A DNA stretch of 64,000 nucleotides from Methylomonas methanica (GCF_001644035.1 NZ_LUUG01000093.1:1-64000); one strand, 5' to 3'. Positions 56,018 to 64,000 are shown, counted from the stretch's first letter. Numbers and translations: made by a program. The notes: generated from the sequence alone by a model not told the origin.

Positions 56018-56686
56018 ATGCCAGATCAAAAGTTTACGCTAGAGCGAGTAAAAAATGCACCAGTAACTGACGAAGAGTTAATAAGTGATTTGAAGCGAGT
56101 CGCTAATCAAACAAATTCTTCCAAAGTCACCCAGAAGCTCTACCAAGAACACGGACAATATGACACCTCAAATGTTGGACGTAGGTTTGGCTCTTGGAAC
56201 AAAGCGTTAGAAGCGGCAGGGTTGTCTATATCTAACCAATGCTATATTTCTGACGAAGCACTATTTGAGAATATTCTGTTACTGTGGAAACACTACGGAA
56301 GACAGCCACGCCGATCAGAATTAGCAAATCCCCCATCAAAAATTTCACAAAGCGCATATAACCGAAGATTCAAATCTTGGGTTACTTCGCTTGAGCATTT
56401 CATAGAATACGCAAACTCAGCTGACGTGACGGTCCCTGCGAAACAAGAAGCAAAATCCAATTTCCGCACAACTGGCCGTGATCCTTCTTTGAGGCTGCGA
56501 TTCAAAGTCTTAGTTAGAGACAACTTTACTTGCCAACATTGCGGTGCTAGCCCAGCAAAAACTGCGGGAGTGGAATTACATTTAGATCACATCCTTGCTT
56601 GGAGCAAAGGCGGCGAAACCACTCTGGATAACCTCAAGACCCTTTGCTCAAAATGTAACCTGGGAAAAAGCAATCTCGAATTCTAA
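56018..56686 (+). CDS. HNH endonuclease with two N-terminal DNA-binding repeats
   Basis: 222 residues. Two HNH-associated repeats in the first 125 residues (each ending with a RRFGSWNKALEAAGL- or RRFKSWVTSLEHF-like helix) precede an HNH domain with RLRFKVLVRDNFTCQHCG, LHLDHILAWSKGGETTLDNL and CSKCNLGKSN, including the four zinc cysteines and the catalytic-type His-Asp-His. This repeat arrangement occurs in homing-type and phage/defence-related HNH enzymes. It starts 14 bases after the preceding gene and is followed by a repeat cluster, a typical mobile-DNA context. Confidence 0.88.
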   Translation: MPDQKFTLERVKNAPVTDEELISDLKRVANQTNSSKVTQKLYQEHGQYDTSNVGRRFGSWNKALEAAGLSISNQCYISDEALFENILLLWKHYGRQPRRSELANPPSKISQSAYNRRFKSWVTSLEHFIEYANSADVTVPAKQEAKSNFRTTGRDPSLRLRFKVLVRDNFTCQHCGASPAKTAGVELHLDHILAWSKGGETTLDNLKTLCSKCNLGKSNLEF

Positions 56687-57172
56687 GGTGGTGTGCTGGC
56701 CCCTCCCGTATGCCGGCCCGAACACCGGAGCTTTTATCGAGAATAAGACCATAAGTTGAAATTCGTAGGGCGTCAATAGGCGTAGCCGTATTGCGCCGTA
56801 TGTTGGCCTTAAGTCATTCGGCGCATTACGCTATCGCTAATGCGCCCTACCAAGCTTCGTAAATAATAAGCTGTCGGATTTGGCATGGGGTTTCTCCCGT
56901 ATGCCGCGCAGAGCACCGGGGCTTTTATCGAGAATAGTCCGAAGGGGCGCCGCATGGATGCGGCGCGTCGGCGGAGGGGCTGGGAAGCCCCTTCTGCCGA
57001 CCCTCGATAAAAGCTTCGACGCGCAGGAACCAAGCGGCATCCGGGTTGCCTTTTCTTTGGATACTTTCTTTTGGCCACGCAAAAGAAAGTATCGCGCTTG
57101 TCGGTCCGCGAACCGACATTTAAACCAGCCGTCGCGATAGCGACACATAATCAATCCCGACGACTTGCATTA
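56687..57172. repeat. Cluster of dispersed repeats with long hairpins
   Basis: No gene is convincing here. A 42-base unit (56704-56745) recurs at 56894-56935; between them an element with 8-bp ends GTAGGGCG/CGCCCTAC (56765-56772, 56843-56850) and inner arms TGCGCCG/CGGCGCA is inserted. The right copy has 11-bp arms CTTTTATCGAG/CTCGATAAAAG (56921-56931, 57002-57012) around GCGCCGCAT/ATGCGGCGC (56946-56954, 56957-56965), and ends near ACTTTCTTTTG/CAAAAGAAAGT (57063-57073, 57080-57090). The minus-strand lolD ends next to it. Overlapping open frames in both directions here are shadows of the repeats. Confidence 0.7.
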
Positions 57173-57871
57173 TCAAGAATGATGAACCCGTTCCGGCACA
57201 ATCACCCCATCCTCCATATACAACACCCTATCCATCCTTGCCGCCAGATCCGGATCATGCGTCACCACCAAAAAACTCACCTGCAATTCCTGGTTTAGCT
57301 CCAGCATCAGTTGATAAATCTGCTCGGCAGTTTTGCTGTCCAGATTACCGGTCGGCTCGTCGGCCAGGACGCATTTGGGCTGATTGATCAAAGCCCTGGC
57401 CACAGCAGCACGCTGCCTTTCGCCGCCGGACAATTCGCCGGGTTTATGCAGCATGCGGTGCCCCAAACCGACGCGCTTGAGCAATTCGGCGGCTTGTTGT
57501 TGGGCTTGCTTGATGGATCGGTTGCCGATCAACAACGGCATCGCCACGTTTTCCAGGATGGTAAATTCACCCAGCAAGTGATGGAACTGGTAGATAAAGC
57601 CGAGCGAACGGTTACGCAATTGACTGAGTTTGCCAGCGCTAATCTTATTCAAATCGGCGCCATCCAGCATCACCGAGCCGGAGCTGGGCTTTTCCAGGCC
57701 GCCCAATAAATGCAGCAAGGTACTTTTGCCGGAACCGGATGCGCCCATAATGGCGACGCGTTGACCGGCTTCAATCGCCAAATCGACACCACGCAACACT
57801 GCGACGTTCAGATCGCCCTGTTCGTAACGCTTGGTTAACTGCTGGCATTGCAACACGATGGTATTATTCAT
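57173..57871 (-). CDS. lolD: Lipoprotein-releasing ABC transporter ATPase LolD
   Basis: ATPase of the complex that releases outer-membrane lipoproteins from the inner membrane to LolA, 232 residues. Walker [13 protein letters not shown], signature [15 protein letters not shown] and Walker [16 protein letters not shown] are all present; the family C-terminal loop is intact. It overlaps the membrane partner by 8 bases. Next to it on the 3' side is the repeat cluster. Confidence 0.94.
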   Translation of the reverse strand: MNNTIVLQCQQLTKRYEQGDLNVAVLRGVDLAIEAGQRVAIMGASGSGKSTLLHLLGGLEKPSSGSVMLDGADLNKISAGKLSQLRNRSLGFIYQFHHLLGEFTILENVAMPLLIGNRSIKQAQQQAAELLKRVGLGHRMLHKPGELSGGERQRAAVARALINQPKCVLADEPTGNLDSKTAEQIYQLMLELNQELQVSFLVVTHDPDLAARMDRVLYMEDGVIVPERVHHS

Positions 57872-59111
57872 AACGTAACACCTCGGCCGGATTGATACGC
57901 GCCGCCTGCCAAGCTGGGTACAACGTCGCCAGCAAAGACAGTAAAAACGCCACGCAGGCTATCCAGTACACATCGGTCCAGATCAGTTTTGACGGCACTT
58001 CGCTGATGTAATACACGTCGGCAGCCATGAACTGCACACCAAAGGCTTTTTCGATAGCCGGCACGATGGTTTCCACGTTTAGAGCCAGCAAAACACCGCC
58101 GACGGTTCCCAGTAAGGTGCCTATGCTGCCGATGATGCAACCCAAGACGATAAAAATACCCATCACCGAACCGTTGGATAAACCCTGGGTTTTCAGAATG
58201 GCAATGTCGCCGCGTTTATCTGTGACCACCATCACCAGCGTGGAGACGATGTTAAACGCCGCGACCGCGACGATCAGCAACAAGATGATGAACATCGCCC
58301 GCTTTTCGGTTTGTACGGCGCGGAAAAAATTGCTGTGGGCCTTGGTCCAATCGCTGACCCGAAACTCGTCGCCTAAGGTATCGGCCAGGCCTTGCGTGAT
58401 GCGTGGCGCGTTGAATAAGTCGTCCAGTTTCAAACGCAAACCGGATACGGCCTGCTCCAAGCGGAACAATTTGCCGGCATCGTCGAGATGCATCAGCGCC
58501 ATGTTGCGGTCGTATTCGTACATGCCCACTTTGAACACGCCCACCACGGTGAAGCGTTTCATACGAGGCAGAATACCGGCGGGCGTAGAGTTGATTTGCG
58601 GGGTGATGATGGTGACTTTATCGCCCATCATGACGCCCAAGTAACTGGCCAGCTCAGCGCCAAGCACGATGCCAAACTCGCCGGGGACCAAATCGTTCAG
58701 GCTACCGAACATCATTTTGTTGGCTACTTCGGAGACCTTTGCTTCGTATTCTGGCAACACGCCTTGTAGCAAGGTACCGCTGACCTGGCGGTCGGCGTTG
58801 ACCATCACTTGACCATGGATAAACGGCGCTGCGCCTTCGACATGCGCCATATTGCGCGTCCGTTCCTCCAAGGCTTGCCAATCGTCCAACTGACCGAAGC
58901 GGCCGGTGATTGTACTGTGGGCGGTCATACCGAGAATGCGTTCGCGCAATTCGGCTTCAAACCCATTCATCACGGATAACACGGCGATCAAGGCTGTTAC
59001 GCCCAGGGCGATACCAAGCACGGATGTTAAGGTAATAAACGAGATAAATTGTGTGCGTTTTTTGGCGCGGGTATAGCGTAACCCGATATACAGGATGAGA
59101 GGTTTAAACAT
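57864..59111 (-). CDS. lolC: Lipoprotein-releasing ABC transporter membrane protein LolC/LolE
   Basis: FtsX-like permease of the Lol system, 415 residues, with an N-terminal helix ([24 protein letters not shown]), a large periplasmic domain and three C-terminal helices. Only one membrane subunit is encoded next to lolD, so the transporter may be the LolCD2-type homodimer (LolF arrangement), unless a second gene exists elsewhere. It starts just upstream of fur on the same strand (3-base gap). Confidence 0.92.
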   Translation of the reverse strand: MFKPLILYIGLRYTRAKKRTQFISFITLTSVLGIALGVTALIAVLSVMNGFEAELRERILGMTAHSTITGRFGQLDDWQALEERTRNMAHVEGAAPFIHGQVMVNADRQVSGTLLQGVLPEYEAKVSEVANKMMFGSLNDLVPGEFGIVLGAELASYLGVMMGDKVTIITPQINSTPAGILPRMKRFTVVGVFKVGMYEYDRNMALMHLDDAGKLFRLEQAVSGLRLKLDDLFNAPRITQGLADTLGDEFRVSDWTKAHSNFFRAVQTEKRAMFIILLLIVAVAAFNIVSTLVMVVTDKRGDIAILKTQGLSNGSVMGIFIVLGCIIGSIGTLLGTVGGVLLALNVETIVPAIEKAFGVQFMAADVYYISEVPSKLIWTDVYWIACVAFLLSLLATLYPAWQAARINPAEVLRYE

Positions 59112-59113
59112 GC

Positions 59114-59536
59114 TTAAGCTTTTTGGGGTTTACAAGCGGCGCAATAACCGTAAAGGTAGAGGCTGTGATCGGTAAGGGTGTAACCCAGTCTCAGGGCAAT
59201 TTCCGATTGGCGTTTTTCAATGACTTCATCGGTAAATTCGTCGACTTTCCCGCATTTCATGCAGACTACATGATCGTGGTGACCGCCGCTATTCAGTTCG
59301 AATATGGAGTTGCCGCCCTCGAAATGATGACGATTAACCAGACCGGCGGCTTCGAACTGTGTTAACACGCGGTAAACAGTGGCCAGGCCAATTTCCTCGC
59401 CTTCGGCCAACAAGATTTTGTAGACCTTCTCGGCCGACAAATGTCTGTCGTCCTGCTGTTTTTCCAGAATCTCCAGAATTTTGATTCTGGGCAAGGTCAC
59501 CTTTAAGCCCGCATTACGCAAATCCTGAGTTTCCAC
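59114..59536 (-). CDS. fur: Ferric uptake regulator Fur
   Basis: Iron-sensing repressor of 140 residues from GTG 59536, which follows a strong AAAGGAGG site in the minus sense; the longer upstream ATG frame overlaps the bamE leader and is not used. DNA-binding helix region GLATVYRVLTQFEAAGLV, metal site GHHDHVVCMKCGKVDEF and C-terminal CAACKP. Direction and spacing toward lolC suggest a shared transcript, while bamE is divergent, as in many gammaproteobacteria. Confidence 0.94.
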   Translation of the reverse strand: METQDLRNAGLKVTLPRIKILEILEKQQDDRHLSAEKVYKILLAEGEEIGLATVYRVLTQFEAAGLVNRHHFEGGNSIFELNSGGHHDHVVCMKCGKVDEFTDEVIEKRQSEIALRLGYTLTDHSLYLYGYCAACKPQKA

Positions 59537-59652
59537 AAGCCCGCCTCCTTTAAACCGATAATCCGCAACATTGTATCGTTTTTTGCGCCAAGCCGCTGAC
59601 AGAATTATGGGATAATGGCCCATCGTTTGTCGTCAGACTCCATTCACTCCTC

Positions 59653-60207
59653 ATGAAAAAATCGACTTTTTTGCTAGCGGCCGCCACCAGTTTATCGATT
59701 AGCGCTTGCAGTACCATCCTCACTAACTTGCCCGGCGTGTACACGCTGGATATTGAGCAAGGCAATATCATCGATCAAAGCATGATCAACCAACTCCGGC
59801 CGAATATGACCAAACGTCAAGTCTTGTATATCATGGGCTCGCCGATGCTGTCGGATGCCTTTCACGAAAAACGCTGGGACTATTTATATTCGGAACAACC
59901 GGGCGGCGAAGACCGGGTGCAAAAACGGGTGTCTTTATTTTTCAACGGCGACAATTTGATGGGCGTGCAAGGCGACTTTAGACCCAGCTCGATGCCGGTC
60001 GTCAAAGAATCCACGGAAACCAGCGTCGATGTACCAAAACGCGATCTGGAACGCTCGATGTGGGAAAAAATCAGCGGTTTGTTCGGCAGCGACGAACCCG
60101 ATACCTTTGCCCGCAAAAACAATCAAAATGCTCCCGAACCCAAAGAAGCCGCCAGCTCCGCGGAGAAAGGCAAAGAATTGGTGGAAGAAGACCCCGACAA
60201 AAAATAG
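59653..60207 (+). CDS. bamE: Outer-membrane assembly lipoprotein BamE (SmpA/OmlA)
   Basis: Component of the BAM complex for beta-barrel insertion, 184 residues. Signal peptide with lipobox ISAC near residue 19, then the conserved [32 protein letters not shown] and [11 protein letters not shown] regions. A longer C-terminal tail rich in charged residues extends beyond the usual 110-residue core. Divergent from fur. Confidence 0.94.
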   Translation: MKKSTFLLAAATSLSISACSTILTNLPGVYTLDIEQGNIIDQSMINQLRPNMTKRQVLYIMGSPMLSDAFHEKRWDYLYSEQPGGEDRVQKRVSLFFNGDNLMGVQGDFRPSSMPVVKESTETSVDVPKRDLERSMWEKISGLFGSDEPDTFARKNNQNAPEPKEAASSAEKGKELVEEDPDKK

Positions 60208-60225
60208 GCAAAACACCCAAACGTC

Positions 60226-60699
60226 TTACAGCAGTAGTGCGCCGGCAATGGCAATAAAATTGTCGGCTGCCTGAATCAAGGCCGGTGCGGTTAAACTATG
60301 AATCCCGTAAACATCGCTGGAAGTGCCAAAATCGTTGCGCACCTTTTGCAACAGCAACTCGAAATCGCCGTCGCCGGACAATAGAATAATGCGATCTGCC
60401 CGCGCGGCATAATCCATTACATCCAACGTGATCCCCACATCCCAATCACCCTTGCTGGTGCCGTCGCGGCGCTGGATATAGGGCTTTAGTTTGACGGTAA
60501 AACCGATGTTTTTCAGGATTTGCTGAAAACCCTGCTGCTTGCTGTCACCGCGATCGGTGGCATAAGCAATGGCAGCGACAACCTGTTTACCCGCGGTTGC
60601 CTGCTGCCAAAACGCGCTGTAATTGAAATGTTTCTGGTAGCGTTGCCGGGTGGTGTAGTAAATATTCTGGACGTCGACAAAAATCGCTACTTTTTCCAT
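60226..60699 (-). CDS. NYN-domain protein (LabA-like, putative nuclease)
   Basis: 157-residue PIN-like NYN domain: VAIFVDVQNIYYTTRQRY with the first Asp-x-x-Asn, GDWDVGITLDVMDYAARAD, IILLSGDGDFELLLQKVR and, at the end, the family helix ALIQAADNF. Such proteins are predicted RNases of the LabA/DUF88 group. It is the last gene of a five-gene minus-strand block (7 bases after ppnP). Confidence 0.85.
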   Translation of the reverse strand: MEKVAIFVDVQNIYYTTRQRYQKHFNYSAFWQQATAGKQVVAAIAYATDRGDSKQQGFQQILKNIGFTVKLKPYIQRRDGTSKGDWDVGITLDVMDYAARADRIILLSGDGDFELLLQKVRNDFGTSSDVYGIHSLTAPALIQAADNFIAIAGALLL

Positions 60700-60706
60700 C
60701 CGGCGC

Positions 60707-61021
60707 TTACTTCAAAAAAGAACAGCAGTAATCGCTGGCAATACTCACCTTCATGGTAAATGCCGCATTCCCAGGCACATTGAAAGACTCGCCGCCTTTC
60801 ACGGTTTGCCATTCATCACTACCCGGCAACAGCACCTGCAATTCCCCAGCCAGAATTTCCATCAACTCGGGCTCAGCCGTGTTGAAGGTATATTCGCCGG
60901 GCTGCATGAATCCCAAGGTTTTTGAAGAACCGTCGGCAAAACGTATCGTGCGGCTGTTCACTTTGCCGTCGAAATATACATTGGCTTGCTTGACGATGGT
61001 GACGTTATTGAATTCTGACAT
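60707..61021 (-). CDS. ppnP: Pyrimidine/purine nucleoside phosphorylase PpnP
   Basis: Cupin-like phosphorylase (DUF1255) that cleaves nucleosides to base and ribose-1-phosphate, 104 residues. Conserved segments SRTIRFADGSSKTLGFMQPGEYTF, PELMEILAGELQVLLPG and GGESFNVPGNAAFTMKV match the family. I use ATG 61021; a start three codons earlier exists. Lies between the MnmM-like gene and the NYN gene in the same direction. Confidence 0.92.
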   Translation of the reverse strand: MSEFNNVTIVKQANVYFDGKVNSRTIRFADGSSKTLGFMQPGEYTFNTAEPELMEILAGELQVLLPGSDEWQTVKGGESFNVPGNAAFTMKVSIASDYCCSFLK

Positions 61022-61057
61022 GATGCACATCTGTTACTAGTAAAAAAAGGAGCGCAA

Positions 61058-61645
61058 TCATAGCAGATCGGCTTGTTTGCGAATAACAAAAAGCCGGGGC
61101 GCGCTGGGCTTGTCGTGACTGCTAAGCACAACTTCCGAAGTGAAACACGTCCTATCCAACTGCCGGCACCATGCCGCCAACTGCTCGGTTTCCAGATCTC
61201 CGCCGGCGTGACCCGGATAGGCTAATACCGTGATCACGGCACGCGGCGCCAGCAAAACGCACGCGCTATCCAAGGCAGCTAGCGTCGAATCGATTTGGGT
61301 AATCACGGCTTTATCGGCGCCGGGCAAATAACCCAAATTGAACATCACCGCCCTCACCCGGCCATACCATTGCTTGGGAATATGCGACAGCATATCGGCA
61401 TGGCTGGCGAGACGCAGTGTCACCCGGCGCTGCAAATCATGCTGAAGTAAACGCTGAAAACTTTTGATTAGCGCTTGCGGTTGGATATCGAAGCCAAACA
61501 CATGACCATCGGTTCCGACGCTCCGCGCCAGAAACACCGTATCGTGACCGTTGCCCAGCGTCGCGTCCAGCGCAATATCCGCCGGCTCAATATATGAGCC
61601 GACAATGTCGTGAGCAATTTCAAGCAGGGAAATGCGTTTCATCAT
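61058..61645 (-). CDS. MnmM/YtqB-like SAM-dependent methyltransferase
   Basis: 195-residue class I methyltransferase of the rRNA_methylase/YtqB group. The AdoMet motif DATLGNGHDTVFLA, the AFDIQPQAL-like segment (FGFDIQPQALIKSF) and the signature FNLGYLPGADKAVIT identify it. YtqB-type proteins (MnmM) catalyse the last methylation in tRNA 5-methylaminomethyl-2-thiouridine biosynthesis in Gram-positive bacteria, according to published work I recall. ATG 61645 overlaps the stop of the FAD gene upstream by 26 bases; that pairing suggests a joint function. Confidence 0.82.
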   Translation of the reverse strand: MMKRISLLEIAHDIVGSYIEPADIALDATLGNGHDTVFLARSVGTDGHVFGFDIQPQALIKSFQRLLQHDLQRRVTLRLASHADMLSHIPKQWYGRVRAVMFNLGYLPGADKAVITQIDSTLAALDSACVLLAPRAVITVLAYPGHAGGDLETEQLAAWCRQLDRTCFTSEVVLSSHDKPSAPRLFVIRKQADLL

Positions 61646-62675
61646 AGCGGCGGATATTACAGGCTGACGGCAAGCCGGCTTGCTGTTGCAGGTAATCGGC
61701 AAATCGGGCGGCATACCAGGGAATCGCTAAACTGCCTTTGGCGCCAAAACCATTGAAAATATGCAGTTGCGAATGTCGAGGATGAGTGCCGATAAACGGC
61801 TGCTTATCCAGCGTGGCCGGCCGGATGCCAGCCCGATGCTGATACACATCAAGGGTTCGCTGTTGAGGACAAACCGCACGCAAGCTCGCCAATAAAGCGG
61901 TTTGCGCTTGTTGGGTCGGCAAATTGTCGAGTTGATTGGTATCGAAAGTGGCGCCGGTTTTAAAGCGCCTGGACTCAAGTGGAATCAGCCAATGCCCGTA
62001 ATTCAAAATGTGTTTCGGAATATCTTGCCCGCTTTCACACCCCAATATTTCTCCTTTTGCCAATTGAAACGGCAAATACTTGAACCATGGATTGTTAACC
62101 GCCTGATAGCCTTCGCAGAACACGATGTGTCGGGGGTATATGTCATGCCAACGCAATGCCGGCCCCAGGTTAATTTCACCGTATTGCAGAGTATTGCGCC
62201 GATAACAGTTTTTGCTCCGTAAAACATCGCGCAACTGGCTCAACAATGCTTCGGTCCGCAAATAGCCGGTTTTCCCTTGCTGTAACACACCGTAAGCCGC
62301 ATCGAGCTCTGCGGGAGCGGGCGCCAAACCCAATAAATAGTCGCGATAATCCGGCTGACTTAAGCGGCGCTCGGCAATTTCAAGCTCTTTTTCCGTACGC
62401 AGAATTTTCAGCATCGGCATTTGCACATAAAAAGATTGCCCAAACTGCATCCCGAGTTGCCGATAAACATGCATCGCGGCCGGTAGCAATGTTTCGACAT
62501 CCACCTGCTTTACCAAGCGTTGGCCGGTAACCGGATTGATTAAACCGGCCGCGACTTGTGAGGCGTTTTCGGTGCCATCATCCACCACCAATATACGCAA
62601 TTGCCGTTGCAATAATTCCCAGGCCAGTAAACTGCCTGCCAAGCCCTGGCCGATCAGCAATACATCGATTTGCAC
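61620..62675 (-). CDS. FAD-dependent oxidoreductase, MnmC C-terminal domain-like
   Basis: 351-residue DAO-family flavoprotein. N-terminal FAD motif VLLIGQGLAGSLLAWELL and RILVVDDGTENASQVAAGLINPV are typical; the C-terminal FNGFGAKGSLAIPWYAARFADYL is the flavin-closing loop. It resembles the free-standing equivalent of the C-terminal half of bifunctional MnmC, which removes the carboxymethyl group from tRNA cmnm5(s2)U. Overlap with the MnmM-like methyltransferase gene supports tRNA modification; glycine oxidase-like activity is the main alternative. Confidence 0.78.
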   Translation of the reverse strand: MQIDVLLIGQGLAGSLLAWELLQRQLRILVVDDGTENASQVAAGLINPVTGQRLVKQVDVETLLPAAMHVYRQLGMQFGQSFYVQMPMLKILRTEKELEIAERRLSQPDYRDYLLGLAPAPAELDAAYGVLQQGKTGYLRTEALLSQLRDVLRSKNCYRRNTLQYGEINLGPALRWHDIYPRHIVFCEGYQAVNNPWFKYLPFQLAKGEILGCESGQDIPKHILNYGHWLIPLESRRFKTGATFDTNQLDNLPTQQAQTALLASLRAVCPQQRTLDVYQHRAGIRPATLDKQPFIGTHPRHSQLHIFNGFGAKGSLAIPWYAARFADYLQQQAGLPSACNIRRYDETHFPA

Positions 62676-62680
62676 GGCAA

Positions 62681-63031
62681 TTATTTGGCCTGCAAGACCT
62701 CGCCTTTAAACACAATACCGTCCCAACCATCACGCATAAAGTTTCTGATATTTTGATGATCTTTGCCGGCCGGATTCCCGAGCACATCCTGCCGATAATA
62801 ATCACCGAATAGCGCCAGAGTTTGCTCGACAGTCAGTTGATGCAATTTGGCGAACGCAAAAATCTTGCAAGAGCCCTCGTTACGACCCGCTTCGTTTACC
62901 AAAGGTTGTTGCAAGCCGTTACTGAATTCAGTAGGTTGGTAGTCATAATGCTCGGCAATAAGCGCTATGGTTTCCTGAAATTCGACCGGCTGTCCGGACT
63001 TAACACGTTGTAGAAAATCGTTCACCATCAT
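62681..63031 (-). CDS. HopJ family protein
   Basis: 116-residue protein matching the HopJ (type III effector-named) family: VEFQETIALIAEHYDYQPTEF, NEAGRNEGSCKIFAFAKL and QDVLGNPAGKDHQNIRNFM. Despite the family name, members are widespread in free-living gammaproteobacteria without type III secretion and their function is unknown. First gene of the five-gene block, with a 5-base gap to the next. ATG at 63031 or 63028 both possible. Confidence 0.88.
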   Translation of the reverse strand: MMVNDFLQRVKSGQPVEFQETIALIAEHYDYQPTEFSNGLQQPLVNEAGRNEGSCKIFAFAKLHQLTVEQTLALFGDYYRQDVLGNPAGKDHQNIRNFMRDGWDGIVFKGEVLQAK

Positions 63032-63124
63032 TGGCTTACTCCCAAAGCTTCATTAATATTTGGTTAAATTACAGTCTAATTCGAACAAAACACAGTCATT
63101 CCCGGTTATAATCTCATGAAATGT

Positions 63125-63143
63125 CTAGGTGTTTCGCACCTAG
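63125..63143. promoter_or_regulatory. Hairpin in the 5' leader of the polysaccharide export gene
   Basis: Perfect 7-bp stem CTAGGTG/CACCTAG (63125-63131, 63137-63143) with a 5-base loop, about 120 bases upstream of the TTG start at 63263. No T-run follows, so it is not a clear terminator. It may be a leader structure or an operator; a regulatory role is only inferred. Confidence 0.3.
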
Positions 63144-63262
63144 GACTGCGTTTGGGATCGTCTTATTATTGTTATATTCCGTTATTAAAATCCGGCCCTA
63201 CTTTGGCGTTTGGTTCGGAACGTACGGATTGCAACCTCAATAACATCATAAAGGAATACATT

Positions 63263-63904
63263 TTGAAACAGATAATTACTCTTTTCTCGTTTTGTCTGCT
63301 TTGCTCCACCACTGCCTTAGCGGAATCGGAAACCCAGATCCCACCCGCGCCGCCCATAGAACCTGTAAACGCTACCATCAGCCCGGCACCGACGGTGACT
63401 ATTGAGCAGACTAACTATGCGGCTTACCAGCTGTCACCAGGTGATGCATTGGAAATCACTGTCTGGAAAGAAGAAGGCTTGCAACAATTGCAAATTCTGA
63501 TTTCCCCCGACGGCACCATTATTTTCCCCTTGATTGGTACGGTAGGCGCCGCCGGTAAAACCATTACCGAGCTGAAAGACAATTTAACCAGCAGGCTGGC
63601 CGACTATATTTCCGACCCATCCATTTCGGTTAAATTACTCAACAACCAGGGCAACTCGGTCTTCGTTATCGGTAAAGTCAATAAGCCCGGTCAAGTGTTT
63701 TCCGGCAGACGCATGGACGTGCTGCAAGCGCTCAGCCTGGCTGGAGGCCTGACTGTATTCGCCAAGGAAGGTTCGATCAGCATTATTCGCCGCACCGGCG
63801 ATCAAGTTAAAGTGTTTCCTTTCGACTATAGCGATGTGATTGATGGCGAGGATCTGGAACAAAACATCCTGCTGGAACCGGGAGACACGGTCACCGTACC
63901 CTAA
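63263..63904 (+). CDS. Polysaccharide export protein (Wza/EpsE-like)
   Basis: Periplasmic/outer-membrane export protein of 213 residues. TTG 63263 is the likely start because AAGGA lies 7 bases ahead and a standard signal peptide (QIITLFSFCLLCSTTALA) follows; a longer frame from 63116 would carry 49 unlikely leader residues. The polysaccharide export domain begins YQLSPGDALEITVWKEEGL, then the SLBB region VFVIGKVNKPGQVF. It lacks a lipobox. Similar genes head the XrtA-type exopolysaccharide operons. Confidence 0.9.
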   Translation: MKQIITLFSFCLLCSTTALAESETQIPPAPPIEPVNATISPAPTVTIEQTNYAAYQLSPGDALEITVWKEEGLQQLQILISPDGTIIFPLIGTVGAAGKTITELKDNLTSRLADYISDPSISVKLLNNQGNSVFVIGKVNKPGQVFSGRRMDVLQALSLAGGLTVFAKEGSISIIRRTGDQVKVFPFDYSDVIDGEDLEQNILLEPGDTVTVP

Positions 63905-63929
63905 GCGGAATTAGATAGAAGCACTATCT

Positions 63930-64000
63930 ATGAAGATAAAAACGGATTTTTTGCTACCCGCGCTGGTTTTGTTCAGCGGGGACGGCTATGCGCTAGATTT
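63930..64000 (+). CDS. Start of an exported protein (3' end outside window)
   Basis: ATG 63930 opens a frame starting MKIKTDFLLPALVLFSGDGYALD, a signal peptide with probable cleavage after YALD-preceding Ala. It is 25 bases after the export gene in the same direction. In XrtA loci this position is often occupied by an outer-membrane beta-barrel or another export component, but the visible 23 residues do not identify it. Confidence 0.5.
   Translation, partial: MKIKTDFLLPALVLFSGDGYALD

Noticed and set aside
56809..57154. Overlapping open frames in both strands in the repeat cluster
   Set aside because: All derive from the same repeat hairpins; typical of translated repeat DNA.
58027..58644. 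205-codon plus-strand frame antisense to lolC
   Set aside because: Shadow of the conserved permease; no ribosome site and no recognisable domain.
59537..59623. Longer Fur with 29 additional N-terminal residues
   Set aside because: The GTG at 59536 has a near-perfect ribosome site and gives the usual Fur length; the extension is arginine-rich and unlike Fur.
1..64000. tRNA, rRNA, prophage, integron or replication origin
   Set aside because: No cloverleaf ends, rRNA-like stretch, integrase, attC sites or DnaA-box cluster was noticed by eye; a dedicated scan could still reveal something.

Overview
The window looks like chromosomal DNA of a gammaproteobacterial methylotroph, most likely a type I methanotroph related to Methylomonas or Methylobacter. 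This is inferred from a serine-cycle/C1 cluster (malate dehydrogenase, MtdA-type methylene-tetrahydrofolate/tetrahydromethanopterin dehydrogenase, glycerate 2-kinase, serine hydroxymethyltransferase) together with typical gammaproteobacterial genes (FleQ, BamE, Lol transporter, MsrPQ, complete T2SS) and an exosortase A-type exopolysaccharide locus. No rRNA, tRNA or CRISPR array was seen.

Layout. 1-7025: housekeeping and stress genes (partial sterol-desaturase-like hydroxylase, MsrP-MsrQ, TIGR01777 epimerase, membrane protein, photolyase, lipocalin, DUF523-DUF1722 protein, small lipoprotein). 7169-24639: one type II secretion locus, gspE then gspFGHIJKLM-(C/N-like)-D, split between gspE and gspF by a 6.9-kb defence/addiction island (DUF4160/DUF2442 pair, MazEF, a type III-like restriction-modification pair, and the scar of two fused VapBC-type modules). 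24686-31658: three genes of magnesium-linked families (MgtC, CNNM/CorC, CorA) around fleQ and an M20 amidohydrolase.

31926-48773: exopolysaccharide locus with the mannose-1-phosphate guanylyltransferase bifunctional enzyme, an exosortase A-EpsI fusion, a polysaccharide-deacetylase-like membrane protein, five glycosyltransferases, a Wzm/Wzt-type ABC exporter, a methyltransferase and a WbsX/GH99-like protein. Much of 37.5-44.5 kb is clearly richer in A+T than the flanks, suggesting acquired DNA. 48827-54953: ApbE and the C1/serine-cycle genes. 55095-57170: an unassigned GT-A-like protein, an HNH endonuclease and a dense repeat cluster. 57173-63031: LolD, LolC/E, Fur, BamE, then a five-gene minus-strand block (NYN protein, PpnP, MnmM-like methyltransferase, MnmC2-like FAD oxidoreductase, HopJ-like protein). 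63263-end: a Wza-type polysaccharide export protein and the start of another exported protein, apparently the beginning of a second exopolysaccharide block.

The points most worth a second look are the island inserted inside the T2SS operon; the double toxin-antitoxin fusion that leaves antitoxin 1 and toxin 2, with toxin 2 then shortened by a late stop; the mod gene with an AT-rich putative specificity segment and an in-frame copy of an intergenic repeat; the composition-mosaic secretin gspD; a glycosyltransferase with an apparent second, degenerate GT domain; and an adjacent MnmM/MnmC2-like pair that may form a split tRNA wobble-uridine pathway.
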